Below, piece after piece: positions 1 to 7,872 of a stretch of 24,109 nt of DNA (positions are counted from its first letter, which is position 1; each line of letters starts with the position of its first letter). Source of the DNA: CASQEL01 sp036655975 (lineage in GTDB: Bacteria; Desulfobacterota; Desulfovibrionia; Desulfovibrionales; Desulfovibrionaceae); assembly GCA_036655975.1 (NCBI GenBank), contig JAVVPD010000031.1:1-24109 (forward strand). Reading direction: 5' to 3'. The notes below the pieces were generated by a model, which made no database searches, was not told where the DNA came from, and saw only the letters and a program-made list of their open reading frames with translations. The position numbers and the translations under genes are program-made.

Positions 1-825
1 AAGAATAAGGGCCTGGGGCTGACGGTCGAGCAGGTCGTGGGCAAAAATTGCCAGCAATTCGTCCCCATTGAGCAGGCGACCGTGTTTATCCACAATTCCC
101 AAACGGTCGGCGTCGCCGTCAAGACCGATGCCGAGCTCCGCACCTTCTTGCTGCACTTTTGCCATAAGATCCCGCATATTTGCTTCAACAATGGGGTCAG
201 GATGGTGATGCGGAAAGGTGCCGTCGGGCTCACAGTAAAGGGGAAGCACTTCCGCGCCGAGGGTGGTCAAGGTTTGGACCAGCGTGGGGCCGCCCGAGCC
301 GTTGCCCCCGTCCACCACAACTTTTATGGGGCGGGACAGGCGGGTGCGGCTGGTAATGGCCTCCCGATAGGCGGGTAAAATATCATGGCAGGAAGCCACG
401 CCCGCGCCTTGAACAAAATTTTCGGAATCGTGTATTTTTTTAATATCTTGTAGCGCATCACCGTATAAAGTTGTAGCCCCACTCCATATTTTAAAACCGT
501 TATACATGGGGGGATTATGGCTAGCGGTAATCATTATCCCCGCATTTTTATTCAAGTATTTTATAGCAAAGTAGAGGGCGGGTGTGGGAACCATGCCGAT
601 GGAAATAACGTCTACACCTGTGCGTAAAAGTCCCGTCACAAGGGCGGTATGAAAGTCCGGGGAGGAGGGGCGGCAATCATAACCAACAATGGCAACACGC
701 TGTTGTCTTTGGAGAAAATATGTTCCACACGCTTGCCCCAAGCGCTCTACCCACGGGTTGTCAAAGTCTTTTCCGACAAGTCCACGGATATCGTAGGCTC
801 TAAAAATATGGCTGATTATTTGCAC
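1..825 (-). CDS. Phosphomannomutase/phosphoglucomutase, 3' end beyond the window
   Basis: Alpha-D-phosphohexomutase that interconverts hexose 6-phosphate and 1-phosphate, supplying sugar nucleotides for surface polysaccharide. The minus-strand frame is open from a GTG at 825 to the left edge with no stop, giving 275 visible codons. Seen: YDIRG at residues 11-15, the phosphoserine loop TASHNP (Ser about 102), and the metal loop DGDADR (about 236-241) followed by GIVD. These are domains 1 and 2 and the start of domain 3; family members are about 450 residues, so roughly 175 are missing to the left. The GTG start is chosen because AAAGGAG lies 8 nt upstream and the reading enters YDIRG at once. 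It is divergent from hflK. Whether it prefers mannose or glucose phosphate cannot be told (AlgC/ManB-like). Confidence 0.93.
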   Translation of the reverse strand, partial: MQIISHIFRAYDIRGLVGKDFDNPWVERLGQACGTYFLQRQQRVAIVGYDCRPSSPDFHTALVTGLLRTGVDVISIGMVPTPALYFAIKYLNKNAGIMITASHNPPMYNGFKIWSGATTLYGDALQDIKKIHDSENFVQGAGVASCHDILPAYREAITSRTRLSRPIKVVVDGGNGSGGPTLVQTLTTLGAEVLPLYCEPDGTFPHHHPDPIVEANMRDLMAKVQQEGAELGIGLDGDADRLGIVDKHGRLLNGDELLAIFAHDLLDRQPQALIL

Positions 826-863
826 AAAAGAAACTCCTTTGTATTTGAAGAACACTTTAGAAC

Positions 864-892
864 TTGACCTGCGCGGCTTCCTATTTTATTAC
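864..892 (+). promoter_or_regulatory. Putative sigma-70 promoter of hflK (possibly leaderless)
   Basis: TTGACC (864-869), a 17-nt spacer, then TATTAC (887-892). The predicted start of transcription falls at about 898-901, on or next to the hflK ATG at 901, so there is almost no 5' leader. No Shine-Dalgarno sequence is visible before the ATG. Inference from motif match only. Confidence 0.45.
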
Positions 893-900
893 TGCTCATT

Positions 901-2055
901 ATGAATTGGGACTGGGATAAACTGCAAGAAAAACGGCAAAGGCAACCGCGCCCCACAAATAGTGGCGGTGGCGGCGGTGATAATGGTAACAATAATAATA
1001 ACAATAACAATAACAACAACCGTTCTCCTATGGACTTCGGGCGTTTTCCACAAGATCCTTTCAAAAGGATGCGCGATTTAGGCGCGCCCAGCGGAAAGGG
1101 TTTGTGGTGGATTGGTGCCGGGGTAGTGCTGCTGTGGATGCTTTCGGGCATTTACATCATCAATCCAGATGAAGAAGGGATTGTCTTGCGTTTTGGCAAG
1201 TATGTCCGCACTGTCGGCCCTGGGCCGCACTATCATCTCCCTATCCCCATTGAAACGGTATATAAACCCAAAGTTACGCAAATTATGCGTGGTGAAGTGG
1301 GCTTTCGTTCGATAGGTCAGGGGGCAACCTTCCAACAGGGGCAGGTTCGTACTATTTCTGAAGAAGCGTCTATGCTAACGGGTGACGAGAATATCGTCAA
1401 CGTGCAGTTTAGCGTACAGTATAAAATTAAGGATCCCGTGCAATATCTGTTCAACGTAACAGATCAGGCCAAAGTTGTGCGAAATGCTGCTGAAGCTACC
1501 ATGCGTGAGGTTATCGGCAAAAGTCAGATCGACTCTGCCTTGACCGACGGGAAAATTAAAATTCAGGCAGACGCCACCGAATTACTGCAATCCATCATGG
1601 ACCGCTACGAGGTAGGGGTGCAGATTGTTGCCGTGCAATTGCAGGATGTGCATCCCCCGCAGGGCGTTATTGACGCCTTCAAAGATGTGGCCTCTGCCCG
1701 TGAGGACAAAAGCCGCATTATCAATGAGGCGGAGGCCTACCGCAATGAATTGCTGCCCGGAGCACGCGGTCAGGCGGCAGAAATGGTTAACCAAGCCCAA
1801 GCCTATCGGGAAACACGTTTAAAAAATGCGGAAGGTGAAGCCAACCGCTTTTTGGCCGTGCTCACCGAATACGAAAAGGCCAAGGATGTGACCAAAAAAC
1901 GCTTATACTATGAAGCTATCGAAGATATTTTATCGAAAGCGCAAGAAAAAATTGTTCTTCCCCAAGGTATTTCTGAAAATCTGCTTCCCCTTCTGCCCTT
2001 GGGCAATGCCGTAAACGGCAAAGCCGGTGCTGCTGCGCCTAAGGTGGCAAAATAA
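901..2055 (+). CDS. hflK: HflK, SPFH/band 7 membrane protease modulator
   Basis: 384 aa. With HflC it forms the large inner-membrane cage that surrounds and modulates the AAA protease FtsH. Seen: start MNWDWDKLQEKR, then a low-complexity linker of a five-Gly run and 11 consecutive Asn codons (988-1020), one membrane span around residues 69-88 (GLWWIGAGVVLLWMLSGIYI), a band 7 domain starting NPDEEGIVLRFGKYVRTVGPG, a long helical Ala/Glu-rich segment (EAEAYRNELLPGARGQAAEM) and an Ala/Pro-rich tail. The ATG at 901 has no ribosome site but is the only start that keeps the usual N-terminus. The stop is 1 nt before hflC, so the pair is surely co-transcribed. Confidence 0.95.
   Translation: MNWDWDKLQEKRQRQPRPTNSGGGGGDNGNNNNNNNNNNNRSPMDFGRFPQDPFKRMRDLGAPSGKGLWWIGAGVVLLWMLSGIYIINPDEEGIVLRFGKYVRTVGPGPHYHLPIPIETVYKPKVTQIMRGEVGFRSIGQGATFQQGQVRTISEEASMLTGDENIVNVQFSVQYKIKDPVQYLFNVTDQAKVVRNAAEATMREVIGKSQIDSALTDGKIKIQADATELLQSIMDRYEVGVQIVAVQLQDVHPPQGVIDAFKDVASAREDKSRIINEAEAYRNELLPGARGQAAEMVNQAQAYRETRLKNAEGEANRFLAVLTEYEKAKDVTKKRLYYEAIEDILSKAQEKIVLPQGISENLLPLLPLGNAVNGKAGAAAPKVAK
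988..1020 (+). repeat. AAT/AAC triplet run encoding 11 Asn in HflK
   Basis: Eleven successive Asn codons (AAC/AAT mixed), preceded by five Gly codons at 964-978. The repeat unit is three bases, so slippage would change linker length without breaking the frame. Confidence 0.85.
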
Positions 2056-2056
2056 T

Positions 2057-2905
2057 ATGAAAAATAACCCGCTTGTGCTTCTTGCCGTGGCCGTTGTGCT
2101 GTTGGTTGTGGGCACACAATCTTTCTTTACCGTTCACCAAACCCAGAAGGCCCTCGTGCTGCAACTGGGGGATCCCATTGACGAGATTTATGGCCCGGGC
2201 ATACATTTTAAATTGCCATTCATTCAAAATGTCTTATATTTTGATGCACGCATTCTTGATTATGACGCGCGGTCCACTGAGGCTTTCACGGTGGATAAAA
2301 AAGCCATTGTTCTTGATAATTATGCCCGGTGGAGAATTGCCAATCCCCTGCAATTTTACAAGACCATGCGAACCATTCCCGGAGCACAGGCCCGACTAGA
2401 CGACGTTGTGTATTCACAATTGCGCGCTCTGGTGGGGGGCTATACCCTCACCGAAGTGGTATCGTCACATCGTGCACAAATTATGGAAGAAGTTACCCGC
2501 AAGGTGGCAGCGCTCATGAAGCCTTTTGGCGTGGAAGTGGTAGACGTGCGGATCAAACGCACCGATCTTCCGCCGGAAAATCAGCGCGCTATCTTTGGGC
2601 GTATGCGGGCCGAACGGGAACGTCAGGCCAAGCAATACCGTTCTGAAGGCGTGGAAGAATCTACCCGGATTCGCTCGGACGCTGACCGGCAGCGTGCTGT
2701 GGAATTGGCCTTGGCTGCCAAAAAATCTGAAATAATTCGTGGTGAAGGTGATGCCCTTGCGGCAAAAACCTACGCCGACGCGTTTGGTCAATCAATAGAG
2801 TTTTTTGAATTTCAACGAGGTTTAGATGCATTACGCAAATCCCTGCGTGATAATAGCCGTGTGATTTTGTCACACGACAATCCGATCCTCAAACCCCTGC
2901 GTTAA
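2057..2905 (+). CDS. hflC: HflC, SPFH/band 7 partner of HflK
   Basis: 282 aa. Second subunit of the HflKC complex that controls FtsH access. Seen: an N-terminal membrane span at residues 4-22 (NPLVLLAVAVVLLVVGTQS), the band 7 entry FFTVHQTQKALVLQLGDP, VDVRIKRTDLP typical of HflC, and a charged helical part (MRAERERQAKQYRSEGVEES) before a short tail. The ATG at 2057 is preferred over upstream in-frame codons inside hflK because the membrane span follows directly, and AAGGTGG at 2040-2046 can serve as ribosome site. It begins 1 nt after the hflK stop. Length is a little short of the E. coli protein, which is common in this group. Confidence 0.95.
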   Translation: MKNNPLVLLAVAVVLLVVGTQSFFTVHQTQKALVLQLGDPIDEIYGPGIHFKLPFIQNVLYFDARILDYDARSTEAFTVDKKAIVLDNYARWRIANPLQFYKTMRTIPGAQARLDDVVYSQLRALVGGYTLTEVVSSHRAQIMEEVTRKVAALMKPFGVEVVDVRIKRTDLPPENQRAIFGRMRAERERQAKQYRSEGVEESTRIRSDADRQRAVELALAAKKSEIIRGEGDALAAKTYADAFGQSIEFFEFQRGLDALRKSLRDNSRVILSHDNPILKPLR

Positions 2906-2926
2906 GGGTATTCATAAGGGGGGCAT

Positions 2927-3619
2927 ATGTCCTCATTCAGCGAATCATACGAACGAATAAAGTTTGCAACAAATACGCGCACACAAGTTGAACTTGCTGA
3001 AGTTCTCGATATTCGTCAATCAAGCATTTCTGATGCGAAAAGACGCAATTCTGTTCCTGCAGATTGGTATATGAAATTGTTTGAAAAATTCGGCCTCAAC
3101 CCCGACTGGCTCAAACAGGGTGCTGGGCCGATGTATTTGCGTACAGAGCAAGGCTATCAACCCCAAGAAGCGCCTGCCGGTGGTGTGGCGGAAGAACCCG
3201 CCCATTACGGCGATCCCATGGCTAAAAGTACCATCGTTACTGTGTACAGTATGACGTGTGACTTTGAGCACGGAAACGTGCCCCATCTGCCCGTGCTCGG
3301 CAAATTGTCTTTGCCCTTGGCCTATGCGGGGCCGGAAATTACCGTGTTGTGCATGGATTCACCCAATATGAAACCCGGTATCGTGCGTGGCGCGTATATG
3401 GGAATTGATACCAGCATCACAAGCCCCATTTCGGGGATGCTGTTTGCGGTGTATTCGCCCCATGAAGGGGTCATTATTACGCGTCTTTTTCTGGATGGCG
3501 ATAATGAACGCTATTTGCTCCGGTCTGACGCTACTGGGTACCCTGAAACGTCCATGGAACCTGGGAAATTGGCCGAAAGAATTATGGGCAAGGTCTCGTG
3601 GGTATTGCAGCAAGTTTAG
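2927..3619 (+). CDS. CI-type HTH regulator with S24-like C-domain lacking the catalytic dyad
   Basis: 230 aa. The N-terminus resembles the phage CI repressor DNA-binding domain (residues about 5-70: ERIKFATNTRTQVELAEVLD, then SSISDAKRR and WLKQGAGPMYL). The C-terminus (about 120-230) has the layout of LexA/CI S24 domains: DSPNMKPGI would align with the S-M-x-P-x-I nucleophile motif and ITRL with the V-K-R-L lysine motif. On that alignment the nucleophile Ser is Asn147 and the Lys is Thr185, so self-cleavage is unlikely. AAGGGGGG ends 3 nt before the ATG. It lies 21 nt after hflC and before a terminator, so it is the last gene of the hflKC operon. Target genes are unknown; control of its own operon is a guess. 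Confidence 0.8.
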   Translation: MSSFSESYERIKFATNTRTQVELAEVLDIRQSSISDAKRRNSVPADWYMKLFEKFGLNPDWLKQGAGPMYLRTEQGYQPQEAPAGGVAEEPAHYGDPMAKSTIVTVYSMTCDFEHGNVPHLPVLGKLSLPLAYAGPEITVLCMDSPNMKPGIVRGAYMGIDTSITSPISGMLFAVYSPHEGVIITRLFLDGDNERYLLRSDATGYPETSMEPGKLAERIMGKVSWVLQQV

Positions 3620-3628
3620 TAGAATAGG

Positions 3629-3654
3629 AAAAGGCCTCGCAAGAGGCTTTTTTT
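3629..3654 (+). terminator. Rho-independent terminator of the hflK-hflC-regulator operon
   Basis: Stem GCCTC/GAGGC (3634-3638 with 3643-3647), GCAA tetraloop, extended by A-T and G-T pairs, followed by an uninterrupted T run (3648-3654). Confidence 0.88.
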
Positions 3655-3672
3655 CTTTGGGATTATACATGT

Positions 3673-4758
3673 ATGCTTAAGATAATAAAAAAAATTGTTT
3701 GCAGGCCGCCTTTCAGGGGGCTGAGTCTTGGTGTGGGGCTTTGCGTGGGCTTTGTTGTTATGGCTTCAGCGTGGGCTGTTGAAATACGCCAGCCGGTGGG
3801 GGAGCCTGTTTTTTCAGACGCAGCTCCGCTTCCTCTACCGCCGGAAACTGCCCCTGCGGCTGGGGCAGTTTCCCCCGTGTGGCAGCCCGTGCTCATGCGT
3901 TTGGCGACGGACGGAATCAGCGGTGCGGATGTGGACGCTATGTTCGCCGCCCTTGGTGAAACAGCCTCGCAGGAGCCCATGGGGCGTAAAATTCGTGAAT
4001 TGTATACCAAGGCTTTTTTACGGACGCCCCCAGACCCCAACGCTCCGCCTAAAGCGCGTTTGCGCTTGTACAAGGGGGTGGTCACACCAGAAAATGCCCA
4101 AGTATGTAAGGCCTTTCTCGCGCAAAATGGCGCTTATTTTACGCGGGCCCAGCAGCTCTATGGGGTGCCCCCCGAAATTGCCGTGGCCCTGTTGTTTGTG
4201 GAAACCCGCCTTGGCACGTCCATGGGGAAAGAACGCGCTTTGTATACCCTTGCCAGCATGGCGCAATCCACTTCGCCTGACAGTATCAATGAGTGGCTGC
4301 CCCGTCTGCCTGGCTACGAAGGGCACCTTGACTGGATGCAAGAGCTGATGCCCAAGCGGGCCGACTGGGCCTATAAGGAATTGCGCGCCCTTGTGGTTCA
4401 TTTACGCACACAGGGTATTGAGGCTTCCACCGTGCCGGGTTCTATTTATGGGGCCGTGGGCATGTGTCAATTTATGCCGTCAAATCTTGTTCCCTATGGC
4501 GCAGATGGCGATGATGATGGTGTTGTCGATTTATTTACCGTGCCCGATGCCGTGGCAAGTTTGTCCAATTATTTGGCGAGGCACGGCTGGAAGCCGGATA
4601 TAAGCCGTGCAGCGCAGCATGCCGTACTGAAAAGCTACAATCGGGTGGATATTTACGCAAATACCATCATGGCCTTGGCGGATCTTATTGCGGGACGCCC
4701 TCTGCCCTTGCCCACTGATGAGCCAATAAAAAAACAAAAAGCGCGTGTCAGGCCCTAA
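3673..4758 (+). CDS. MltB-type lytic murein transglycosylase, periplasmic
   Basis: 361 aa. Cleaves the MurNAc-GlcNAc bond of peptidoglycan, forming 1,6-anhydroMurNAc. Seen: basic start and hydrophobic signal peptide ending ASAWA|VE (about residue 36), without a lipobox, so the enzyme is probably soluble in the periplasm rather than a lipoprotein like E. coli MltB. The SLT_2 domain shows the catalytic-Glu motif VETRLG, GMCQFMPSN, a DGDDDGVVDL loop like the calcium-binding loop of the family, and the closing YNRVDIYANT. No strong ribosome site precedes ATG 3673, but the signal peptide fixes the start region. It follows the operon terminator directly, so it should have its own promoter, which I could not place. 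Confidence 0.9.
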   Translation: MLKIIKKIVCRPPFRGLSLGVGLCVGFVVMASAWAVEIRQPVGEPVFSDAAPLPLPPETAPAAGAVSPVWQPVLMRLATDGISGADVDAMFAALGETASQEPMGRKIRELYTKAFLRTPPDPNAPPKARLRLYKGVVTPENAQVCKAFLAQNGAYFTRAQQLYGVPPEIAVALLFVETRLGTSMGKERALYTLASMAQSTSPDSINEWLPRLPGYEGHLDWMQELMPKRADWAYKELRALVVHLRTQGIEASTVPGSIYGAVGMCQFMPSNLVPYGADGDDDGVVDLFTVPDAVASLSNYLARHGWKPDISRAAQHAVLKSYNRVDIYANTIMALADLIAGRPLPLPTDEPIKKQKARVRP

Positions 4759-4763
4759 GTTTT

Positions 4764-4964
4764 TGCGGGATGGGCCGATAGGTATACTAAGTTCCCTTGT
4801 TGTCCCCCCAGACAGCAAGAAAACCCACAAGGCGCAGCCTGCCTTGTAGACTTTGCTCCTTGGGCAAAGAAACCATTTGTGGTGGAGTGTTCTTCCTTCC
4901 ACTCCGGCCGATCTTCCCGTCTGTGACGCCCTAGAATACCGCGAAAGCGCGCGTTCTAGGGCGT
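4764..4964 (+). other. Hairpin-rich non-coding stretch; candidate structured RNA
   Basis: The 269-bp gap between the transglycosylase and the HD gene holds four successive inverted repeats: ACAAGGC/GCCTTGT (4827-4833, 4841-4847), CTTTGC/GCAAAG (4851-4856, 4864-4869), GGAGTG/CACTCC (4884-4889, 4900-4905), and a strong one, ACGCCCTAGAA/TTCTAGGGCGT (4926-4936, 4954-4964) capped by CGC-GAAA-GCG. CGGGA..GGCC (4766-4776) can also pair with GGCC..TCCCG (4906-4919) and enclose the first three. A possible -10 box TATACT lies at 4783-4788. No T run follows, so the last hairpin is not a classical terminator. I do not recognise a known RNA family (not SRP, RNase P or tmRNA). Confidence 0.35.
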
Positions 4965-5027
4965 TCACCATTTCTCCCCCCTCTTCCCTGTCTTGCCAAT
5001 TATTTGCGCTGGTGGCATAGTGTTGGC

Positions 5028-5663
5028 ATGAGTGCTCAAGCGACATCACTTCCCCCGTATATGGTTCCCTTACCGCAATATCATTTTGCCCCTCTGCCTT
5101 CGTGGCAGGTACCCAGCGTTGCAGATTGCGAGGCCTTGTGGAACACCTATGCGATGATGGATCACATCCGTAACCATTCACGGCAGGTGGCGGCGGTGGC
5201 GGTGGGCTTGGCGGAACGCGCCGTACAACGTGGCCTTACGGTGGATGTGCCCGCTGTGCGCGCCAGCGCGCTGCTGCACGATATTGCCAAAAGTTACACT
5301 ATCCTCCACGGTGGCAGTCATGCCCAGATTGGCGCGGCGTGGGTGGTGGCGGAAACGCAGCATCAGGGTATTGCCCAAGCTGTGCGCTTTCATGTGCATT
5401 GGCCGTGGGATCTTCCCGACGACGATGCGGTATTTAGCCCAGCTTTTTTAGTGCTGTACGCCGATAAACGTATCAAACATGACCAATGCGTGTCCTTGCA
5501 AGAGCGCTTTGAAGATTTGCTGTGCCGCTACGGGAGTACGGAAAAAGCGCGTATGGGTATTGGTCTGTCGCACCAGCAGGGACGTAACCTTGAACGTGTC
5601 CTCAGCGGGCAATTGGAATGGGATATTCATGCGTGTACTCTTAATAGTGGGCGGCTGGTCTAG
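5028..5663 (+). CDS. HD-domain putative phosphohydrolase
   Basis: 211 aa. HD-superfamily metal-dependent phosphohydrolase; the substrate is unknown. Seen: a first metal His in MDHIRNHSRQVA and the paired HD in ALLHDIAK about 40 residues later, followed by HAQIGA and a further His-rich stretch FHVHWPWD, the order expected of HD/HDIG proteins. The start is uncertain: ATG 5028 or ATG 5004, neither with a good ribosome site (GGTGG about 12 nt before 5028). It overlaps the first 35 nt of ddl in another frame, so the two are co-expressed. A link to cell-wall or nucleotide metabolism is suggested only by this neighbour. Confidence 0.75.
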   Translation: MSAQATSLPPYMVPLPQYHFAPLPSWQVPSVADCEALWNTYAMMDHIRNHSRQVAAVAVGLAERAVQRGLTVDVPAVRASALLHDIAKSYTILHGGSHAQIGAAWVVAETQHQGIAQAVRFHVHWPWDLPDDDAVFSPAFLVLYADKRIKHDQCVSLQERFEDLLCRYGSTEKARMGIGLSHQQGRNLERVLSGQLEWDIHACTLNSGRLV

Positions 5664-6562
5664 CGAACGCGAAATTTCCCTTCGCGGCGGTAAAGGCATT
5701 GCCACCGCGCTGGAAGAACGCGGGCATCGCGTCACGTGGCTTGACCTGCAAGAGGGTTTTGACACCCTTCTCACCGTAGCCGCGCAACACGACTTTTGCT
5801 TTATCAATTTGCACGGTTCCCCGGGGGAAGATGGGCTTGTGCAAGCCATGCTTGAGGCGAACCATTGCCCCTATCAGGGGAGCGGTGCGGCAGGTTCTTT
5901 TCTCGCCCTGCATAAAGCGGCTTCCAAACAGGTGTTCCGTCGGGCTGGGCTGCTCACCGCCGACTGGGAATTTTTGCCGACGCGGCCCCCGCACCTTTGG
6001 GAACCGCAGTTGCCGTATCCCTTGTTTGTAAAAAGTAATACCGGCGGATCCAGCCTGCATCTTTCGCGCGCAGAAAATAAAGCCGATCTCGACACTATCC
6101 TTGACGAAATTTTCAATGCCGGAGATGAAGCCCTGATCGAGCCTGTTATTCAGGGAGAAGAAGTCACCTGCGGCATTCTTGGCGATCTCGCGTTGCCCCC
6201 CATCCTGATTCAGCCCGCTCCCGGCAGTTTTTTTGATTATACCAGTAAATATGCCGCTGTCAGTGACGGTGGCGCCCGAGAAATTTGTCNNNNNNNNNNC
6301 TCCTCTCCCCGACGATATCACGCTCCGCGTTCAACAGGCCGCATTGCTCGCGCACACAACGCTGGGGCTGCGTGGGTATAGCCGTTCAGATTTTATTCTC
6401 AGCCCAGATACGCAGCTTTATCTTTTGGAAACCAATACGCTTCCGGGGATGACCTGTACGAGCCTTGTTCCCCAAGAAGCTGCCGCTATTGGTATGAATT
6501 TTGGTGAGTTATTAGAAAAATTGATGCAGCTTGGGCTGGCAGAGTGCTCGCCTAAGGGTTAG
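5629..6562 (+). CDS. ddl: D-alanine--D-alanine ligase (interrupted by assembly gap)
   Basis: ATP-grasp ligase that makes D-Ala-D-Ala for peptidoglycan precursors. Seen: GGWSSEREISLRGG at the N-terminus (its Glu binds the first D-Ala), HGSPGEDGLVQ, an ATP-grasp centre KSNTGGSSLHL, the FDYTSKY loop with the catalytic Tyr, and the C-terminal metal-binding LLETNTLPGMT. ATG 5629 is chosen because GGWSSERE sits at the usual distance. Ten N at 6290-6299 shift the frame: ...AREIC before and PLPDDITLRV after are in different phases. A true gap of 3 nt would give C-P-x-P-L-P, matching the family, and about 308 aa, the normal length. Most likely an intact gene. It ends 11 nt inside the convergent gene on the minus strand. 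Confidence 0.92.
6290..6299. other. Assembly gap (10 N)
   Basis: Ten undetermined bases inside ddl. To keep ddl in frame the real length must be a multiple of three; 3 nt fits the protein family best. Confidence 0.95.
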
Positions 6563-7727
6563 GCTTACCAAATGTTTTGGGGACAAATACGCCTTTATCA
6601 ACCGTATACAGCATATACAAATCACCAATGCGGTCGCCTTTGGGGTCGAAGGCGACAGGGCCGGTGAGGCCGGGATAGGGGGCTGTAATCGTTAATGTAT
6701 GGACATAATTGGCTAGAGCGCGGGCCGTGGTGAAGCCTTGGCTGAAGGCTTGGGCTACGAGATTGAGGGCGTCACCAGAAAGGGCGGACCATACGGACAG
6801 GGGCCAGTGGTGGTATTTTTGGGTATACGCGGTGAGGAATTTTTTGGCTTCGGGGGTGTGGAGATATTGGGGCATGGGGGCACTAAGAAACATGTAGCCC
6901 TGAGCGGTGCTGACACCCGCCATAGCCACAAGGTCTTGGTGGTTGGAGGCGTCACCGCCGAGCATGGGAACGGGCCAGTGCATTTCGGCTTTTTGGCGGA
7001 GAAGTAGGGCTGTTTCAGGATAATAGCCGGTGTACAACAGCAGGTCTGGGTTTGTCTGGCGTATTTTTTGCAAAACTGCACTGTAGTCGCGTTGTCCGGC
7101 AGGAAGTGCGTCAAAGAAAACGATTTTTGGGCTGTCGTTTTGGGCTTCCGTTGTGAGTATTTGTTGAACTTCTTCTGCAAAGCCACGGGGGTGCGAGGTG
7201 TTGTCGTGAACAATGGCAAGCCTGTTGATGTGTTGTTTTTTAAGAAATTCCACGGCTTTGCGGCTTTGGGCATCGTCGCGGGGGCCCATGCGAAAAAAGT
7301 GGGGAAGCTGTTTTTCGGTAAGGCGCACACTGGTGGCTCCGGAGGAAAATTGCACAAGCCCAGCCTCATGCACGAGGGCTTGGGTGGCTTCGGTCACGGA
7401 CGAGCCGTAGACGCTAATAATGGCGACCACATCCATGGCAATAAGCTTTTGGACGGCTAGGGCGGCGGTGCGGGGGTCGCCGGCGTCATCTTGAAATTCG
7501 AGCTGTAGGGTGATGTTGCCCAGCGCGCCTGAGGCATTCCACTGGGCGGTGAGCAATTCCAGTAATCGGCGGGCGTCTTCGCCTTCAGCGGCCCATTTAC
7601 CGGTGAGGGGGGCCATAATGCCGATGCGTACCTTTTGCGCTGTGGTGGCATGACAGAGCCTTGGGATACCCGTGCACAAGAGGCAGATGAACAAGAAAGA
7701 GTATAGAATGGATACTAAGCAGCGCAT
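6552..7727 (-). CDS. ABC-transporter periplasmic ligand-binding protein (LivJ/Peripla_BP_6 type)
   Basis: 391 aa. Secreted binding protein of the branched-chain amino acid/amide receptor family; the true ligand is unknown. Seen: signal peptide (MRCLVSILYSFLFICLLCTG) with likely cleavage after CHA and no proper lipobox, then VRIGIMAPLTGKWAAEGEDA, the usual opening of the family, VVAIISVYGSSVTEA (ligand hinge), FFRMGPRDDAQ, and LLYTGYYPETALLLRQ. ATG 7727 is preferred over an upstream in-frame start because AAAAGG is 7 nt away and the signal peptide starts there. No permease or ATPase genes are adjacent, so it is an orphan binding protein here. The last 11 nt overlap ddl tail to tail. Confidence 0.88.
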   Translation of the reverse strand: MRCLVSILYSFLFICLLCTGIPRLCHATTAQKVRIGIMAPLTGKWAAEGEDARRLLELLTAQWNASGALGNITLQLEFQDDAGDPRTAALAVQKLIAMDVVAIISVYGSSVTEATQALVHEAGLVQFSSGATSVRLTEKQLPHFFRMGPRDDAQSRKAVEFLKKQHINRLAIVHDNTSHPRGFAEEVQQILTTEAQNDSPKIVFFDALPAGQRDYSAVLQKIRQTNPDLLLYTGYYPETALLLRQKAEMHWPVPMLGGDASNHQDLVAMAGVSTAQGYMFLSAPMPQYLHTPEAKKFLTAYTQKYHHWPLSVWSALSGDALNLVAQAFSQGFTTARALANYVHTLTITAPYPGLTGPVAFDPKGDRIGDLYMLYTVDKGVFVPKTFGKPNP

Positions 7728-7872
7728 ACGTAAGCCTTTTGTGAAAGGGAAGACCAAGGCGGTAGATTTTTTTTTGCTGAAGCTGTAGGGTATACCGAAA
7801 CAAAGGTAAGAGTACATAAAATATTAAAATCAATAAAAATAATATATTATAGTATGATGTCTTGGGGGAAGG

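Noticed and set aside
816..1151. Minus-strand frame with a run of Leu codons opposite hflK
   Set aside because: The Leu run is only the complement of the Asn triplet tract; it overlaps the true phosphomannomutase start and hflK.
4531..5181. Minus-strand open frame of 216 codons across the hairpin-rich gap
   Set aside because: It runs opposite the 3' end of the transglycosylase and the HD gene, with no motif or ribosome site. The gap itself is better explained by inverted repeats.
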